DNA from: Sequoia sempervirens
Lineage: Eukaryota > Streptophyta > Pinopsida > Cupressales > Cupressaceae
NCBI GenBank assembly: GCA_007258455.2
Contig: VDFB02000001.1
Location: 17,046,162 to 17,110,161, forward strand
Length of the DNA: 64,000 nucleotides
Reading direction: 5' to 3'
How positions within the stretch are numbered: position 1 is the first letter of the stretch; each line of letters begins with the position of its first letter. Positions 59,574-64,000 of the stretch are shown piece after piece. The notes beneath the pieces are model-generated. The model had not been told where the DNA came from. It was given only the letters and a program-made list of their open reading frames with translations, and did not search any database. The translations under genes and the position numbers were made by a program.

Positions 59574-60759
59574 AATACAATTTATTATTAGTCAATAGGC
59601 TATTTTACATGGAGAATCACACCGGCATTTTCCCCAGTCTGACGCTGATGAGAACCCCACAAATTGTGGTTTGCTAATTATTGGACTTGACAACACTTGG
59701 GAACTTGTCTGATATTTCTTAATACTCAACTTGTGTGCAATTCCCTATAGGTCGTGTCATTCCTGGCTTTCTCTTTTTCTTTGCACTTGAATACATCCAA
59801 TCTCCAACTGCTTAGTTGCATCATAGTCATTGATACTTTATAAACAATTAACATCAACATAAGAAGTGAAGGCAATTGGCAATTTTGTGTTGTAAACATA
59901 CAAATTAGATTTCATGGATTGGAATGTTGTTAGTACCTAATCCTATATTTATTTATAGAAGAGAGCCATCTCGAGATTTCTAGGTGTGCAATGTGTGCAT
60001 TAGATTTTAGTTTTATAAAAGTATTAACTGTCCCCTCCTCCAAAAATAATATCCATTAGGTCACGTAAGTACACAAGAATTCTATTTTGGTTGTTGCTTT
60101 ACTGTTTGTATTATTTTGACTTATTGTTTGAGATTTTAAAGAATTTATTGTGTGAAAGCTACATAAAAATTTAACATTTAAAATAGAAATAATCATGGCG
60201 TTTCCAAGTTAGTTTTGCTGGCAAATAAATCTTAAATGTGTTTTCCAGCTTTAACCTGAAATACATTTAATTTTAGTCAATATTTAAATAAATGATCATC
60301 AAAAGTAACATAATTAAAATTTTCAAGAAACGCACGGTGAAAGAGGTCGGTCCACCAAGTCGTGGACGCATCCTGATCCCTGTCCCCACAAGGTATGGCT
60401 TCGAGTGCGCCCATGTCGTTTCACACCATTTCTTGCTATTGTACTTACCTTGCAATTTAATAGGCCACCAAAACTCACTCCATGCAATAAATTTGAAGCA
60501 ACCTTAAATGGCTCTTAGCTGGACGAGATTTGGTTGTAGGCGTCTCTGTGGCGAACAAGAAGGAAAAATTCTGCCAAACAGTTCACGTACCTTGTCTACG
60601 TTTAGTTTTGTAAAAGCCAAGTTAGTTTGATAAAGAAGGTGCAATAGCTATCAATATTTTTTTTTCTCATGCCTCCAAGCTCTCAGTTCTTCAGCACCAA
60701 GTGGGCCTCATTATGTGCTTCTCACTAGGCAACTTTCATTATACTCACTTGTTGTTATT
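59574..60759. other. intergenic up to the assembly gap
   Basis: The stretch 60335-60430 is GC-richer than its surroundings (open both ways at 60273-60507) but fits no family I know. No other feature. Confidence 0.4.
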
Positions 60760-60859
60760 NNNNNNNNNNNNNNNNNNNNNNNNNNNNNNNNNNNNNNNNN
60801 NNNNNNNNNNNNNNNNNNNNNNNNNNNNNNNNNNNNNNNNNNNNNNNNNNNNNNNNNNN
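60760..60859. other. assembly gap of exactly 100 N
   Basis: A run of 100 N, the conventional size for a gap of unknown length. It falls inside the terminal region of the second CACTA copy, so the true end of that element is missing. Confidence 0.99.
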
Positions 60860-63800
60860 TATTGATTTGGTCATTGATTTAGTCATTAATTTAGTCATGT
60901 ATTGTTGTTAACCGGTCATTCATTTAGTCATAGTAGTGATTTATTTAGGCATATATTTAGTCATTAATTTAGTCATTAATCTAGTCATTGATTGTTGTTA
61001 ACTAGTCATTTATTTAGTCATGGTAGTCATTAATTTAGTCATATATTTAGTCATTAATTTAATCACATATTTAATCATTAATTTAGTCATTTATTTAGTC
61101 ATGGTAGTCATATATTTAGCCATTGTAGTCATATATTTAGTCATTGTAGTCATATATTTGGTCATTGTATTCATTTATTTTAGTCATAGTAGTCATTTAT
61201 TTAGTCATGGTTTAGTCATTTATTTGAGTGAATCAATGATTCAAGCTATAAATAAAATATAACTTAATGAATTCTCACAAATTTATGCATATAAACTTCA
61301 AATATCATAGATATTCAAATGTTTTTTTTGTATTGGATTAACATAAAAAAAATGCAATCAACAAACAATGTTATGCATATTCAAATGTTTTTTTTGTATT
61401 GCATGAGAAAAAAAGAATATACAAACAACAAACAACTGCATAACCAAAGGAATTACAAAAAGCATATAGCTACATAAATAAAGATCCAAGAAATACATCC
61501 TTCACTACACTCGTGGTTGCCATGGAAGACAAATCCAAGATACGATACAAATGCTACAAAAATTGAAGGGAGAAAAAACATTATTTGTGGTGCATATATT
61601 GCCCGATTCAGAGTAGCCTTGCCCTCTGATTCCAACCAGACAACCCTTGAGAGAAGATTAGAAGGATTCAAATGAGAAGGATGGCAACTTCCTATCTAAA
61701 AATCTCACTAGTCATGGTCGGTTGAAAGTAAAGAGTGCATGTTCACCTATCTAATTTGATGAGCTACAACCTAAAAATAAGATTTCAATGAGGGTTTTAG
61801 AATACGTTTATTAAAATGAAAATATAGTTAATAAAATTAAAATACAGCCAAGATCTAATAATGAGCACATTTAGATTTTTACAATATGGCATCCTTTACC
61901 TGTTTCAATAGTTCTGTGAGATTTCCCATTATAGTGACTATGGTAGAACACTAATCTGCAATATGACTATGAGGTTGGTCACTAATGGATTCAATAGTGA
62001 TAATACTAAAAGGTGCAACATCAACAACATTGCCACTTGATACAATTATATTTGATAAGGCACATTCAAAAGCTATCTAAATGTTTATCTGGGAGGAAAT
62101 GTATGTGGACTTATGATAAAATTGGAACAATGCTTTCAACTATCATTTCTCCATTATACAACTCTACCCATGTGAAACAAAGAGCTTCTAACAACCACAT
62201 TTTATCATTTGTGATCCTCCATAGCTTGCAATGATATTGTCTAATGACGCATAATTCTTATAACTATAACAAAAGACCGAGGGTCATATGCTTTCAATGA
62301 TATTCTATTTGTTCCTTCTTTGATGCATGTTGTAATCTACAATAGGTTAAAACAAACCAAGTTACAAATTGAAAAGAAAAAAAATGGATATGAACATAAA
62401 ACAGTAAGGCACTGGGAATTTCAAGAATTATGCTAAGAATGAACACAAAATGACTACAAAGAATAAGACAATGCACCACTATGAAGAGTATGCAAAATGG
62501 ACAGAAACTGCTCAAAGCTTTAGTTGCTAGGAGTGTTAGAAAATGAGATGAGCGAAAAACAATTAGTACAATGTAGCATCTTAAGATGTTAAAAGGAACC
62601 CACCCCAAGACTATATTCACAACCATTGACTCCTAGTATTTGAGCATTCAGTCTATTTGTAACCTTAATTGATATTCTTGTACCAAAATATAAAGCTCAT
62701 ATAAGACTTTGGCATGTCCATATAAGAACAAAAAATTAGAAAAATATCATAACTCAACATCTTCTCTTTCATGCCCACCATGTTATAGTTTCTCTATTTT
62801 TTTAGTTTTTACCTAAACCTCTATATACTCCAAAGTACAAACATTCAAGTGGCTTGAGAATTGAAGAAAAGATCAACTGGTGACTTCTTTCTATATTTTG
62901 CTTCCTTAAACTGAGCATAATATAAAACAACAAACAACATCATACAATAGAGTATACACCATAAACATATAATCCTTTAATATAGTATAAATTTAGAGGG
63001 TTTTTCAATATATTCACAAGAAAAATATTAAAATCAACTTTGTACAACACAGTTGCATGTATCACAGCCACTGAGCAGAGAGATAATGAAGCATTCTCCA
63101 ACTCTTATTATAACAAGAGATCATAACCTACCAGTTCCTCCAGTAGCTATAAATTCAAGGCCACACCCAAATAAATTCTACCTCAAAATGCCCTGACATT
63201 ATAGAAGCATTGTTAAGTAACATACAAAAACAACAAGTTGAAAGTTCATATCTCTAAGAAGAAATCAATATAAGAAAATCAGTCATGACATATAATGCAT
63301 GAGTGTGAATAATCAGCACTGGATTACCTCACCACAAAATATCCCAGGACAAGCTCTCCTATTGACCATAGTTTTTACCGTCACATCATTAAGTGAGCAA
63401 ATGAATGCATTTGGCTGTAGTGATCATTACACAAATTCAATTTCAAAAAACAAGCATAACCTAAACTGAATCCACAAAATATCCAACTTAAAATCAACTT
63501 CTTGTCAGAACATAAATAAAATTTACCTAACAAATAATTTCTCCATTGAAAGTGGCTAGGTCAATCTAGAAAAGTTTCCATAAATTAGAAATTAAAGGTT
63601 ATTTATTGCTAATAGAATTCAACTCAGATCTAAGAAAAAATAAGCATTGCATTCCCTACTCTAGGGAGAAAAAGTATAGATGTAGGTAGGTTAAAATCAC
63701 ATTCCAGAAGAATTCTAGAAAGAGATGGTGCTGCCACTCCAACAAAGCCATCCTAGGATTCCACATTAATGAATTCTACATTTACAACACTCTTTCCAAA

Positions 63801-64000
63801 AACCCATTGCCACATGCCACCACCATTCTCAGGAGGTAATAAATTTTCCATCTAAATGGATCTAGACATATAACACATTGTACCTACATTGTATCTTGTT
63901 TCAATCCTTAAATGGAAGGATAACCTATATTCTCTACTGAAGCATCCAAAAAACAAGAAAACTATGTTCAATTCTTAAACCTCAACACAATATAAATAAC
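60860..64000 (-). mobile_element. arm B: inverted partial copy of the CACTA right arm
   Basis: Reverse complement of 32598-36640. It starts in the TGACTA subterminal array (60860-61240), contains the same frames (for example 62626-62294) and the AIM24-like exons d, c, b and a (the last at 63883-63705, with the same in-frame TAG), and continues off the right edge. It lacks the 799-bp element: near 63290 a single ATGT marks the empty site. In this copy the exon-c acceptor is a proper AG (ctacag) but the exon-a donor is gaatgt, the reverse of arm A. Its terminus lies in or beyond the N gap. Confidence 0.9.

Noticed and set aside
60725..60759. CACTAGGCAAC or CACTTGTTG before the N gap as the terminus of the second CACTA copy
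   Set aside because: Neither continues like the known ends (CACTAGTACAAAAAC or CACTAGTAGAATTTG), and the gap hides the true junction.

Overview
The window is nuclear DNA from a seed plant, most likely a conifer (gymnosperm). Gene density is very low, long terminal repeat (LTR) retrotransposons are deeply nested, leucine-rich-repeat (LRR) and pentatricopeptide-repeat (PPR) debris is abundant, and the single intact gene is a CYP71-clan cytochrome P450 of a type I associate with gymnosperms. The exact species cannot be told from sequence alone.

Layout. Bases 1-49736 are best read as one stack of nested mobile elements, almost all on the minus strand. The outermost is a Ty1/copia element (copia-1). 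Its 5' LTR is at 48249-49736 and the gag head at 47659-48230. The gag tail and protease are at 10428-11109, and integrase, reverse transcriptase and RNase H at 1708-4146. Three later insertions split it. (a) A Ty3/gypsy element of Tat type (LTRs 46055-47658 and 11110-12715, dual RNase H, decayed antisense plant-mobile-domain ORF at about 37500-39700) sits in the gag. (b) A 6281-bp element (4147-10427, TSD tattc) with no visible LTRs, carrying a decayed long ORF of unknown family, sits in the protease/integrase linker. (c) A second copia element (copia-2) sits in RNase H, with LTR 720-1707, primer-binding site 703-714 and a gag remnant running off the left edge.

Inside the gypsy element lies a 23853-bp CACTA (En/Spm-type) DNA transposon at 12962-36814. 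It has CACTA/TAGTG ends, a perfect 3-bp target-site duplication CCT and subterminal TGACTA arrays. I see no transposase gene in it. It carries fragments of several host gene families: NBS-LRR-type LRRs (two blocks), PPR proteins (three blocks), a purple acid phosphatase exon, and four consecutive exons of an AIM24-like gene with recognisable introns. One AIM24 intron is itself interrupted by a 799-bp inverted-repeat element with a 4-bp target-site duplication. A second, inverted copy of the right arm of this CACTA element, without the 799-bp insertion, fills 60860-64000 and runs off the right edge.

Bases 49737-60759 are ordinary AT-rich intergenic DNA around the P450 gene. The P450 (54824-56433, minus strand, two exons, 506 aa) has all the expected motifs but has alanine in place of the last glycine of the heme-binding signature. 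Nearby are a GT microsatellite, a degenerate TTAGGG-like array, a P450 C-terminal fragment fused to a dispersed repeat, and a 100-N assembly gap.

No gene here forms a pathway with another. The only likely functional product is the P450; everything else is mobile-element coding debris or captured gene fragments. Limits: similarities were judged by eye, so percent identities, exact domain edges and species are not given.
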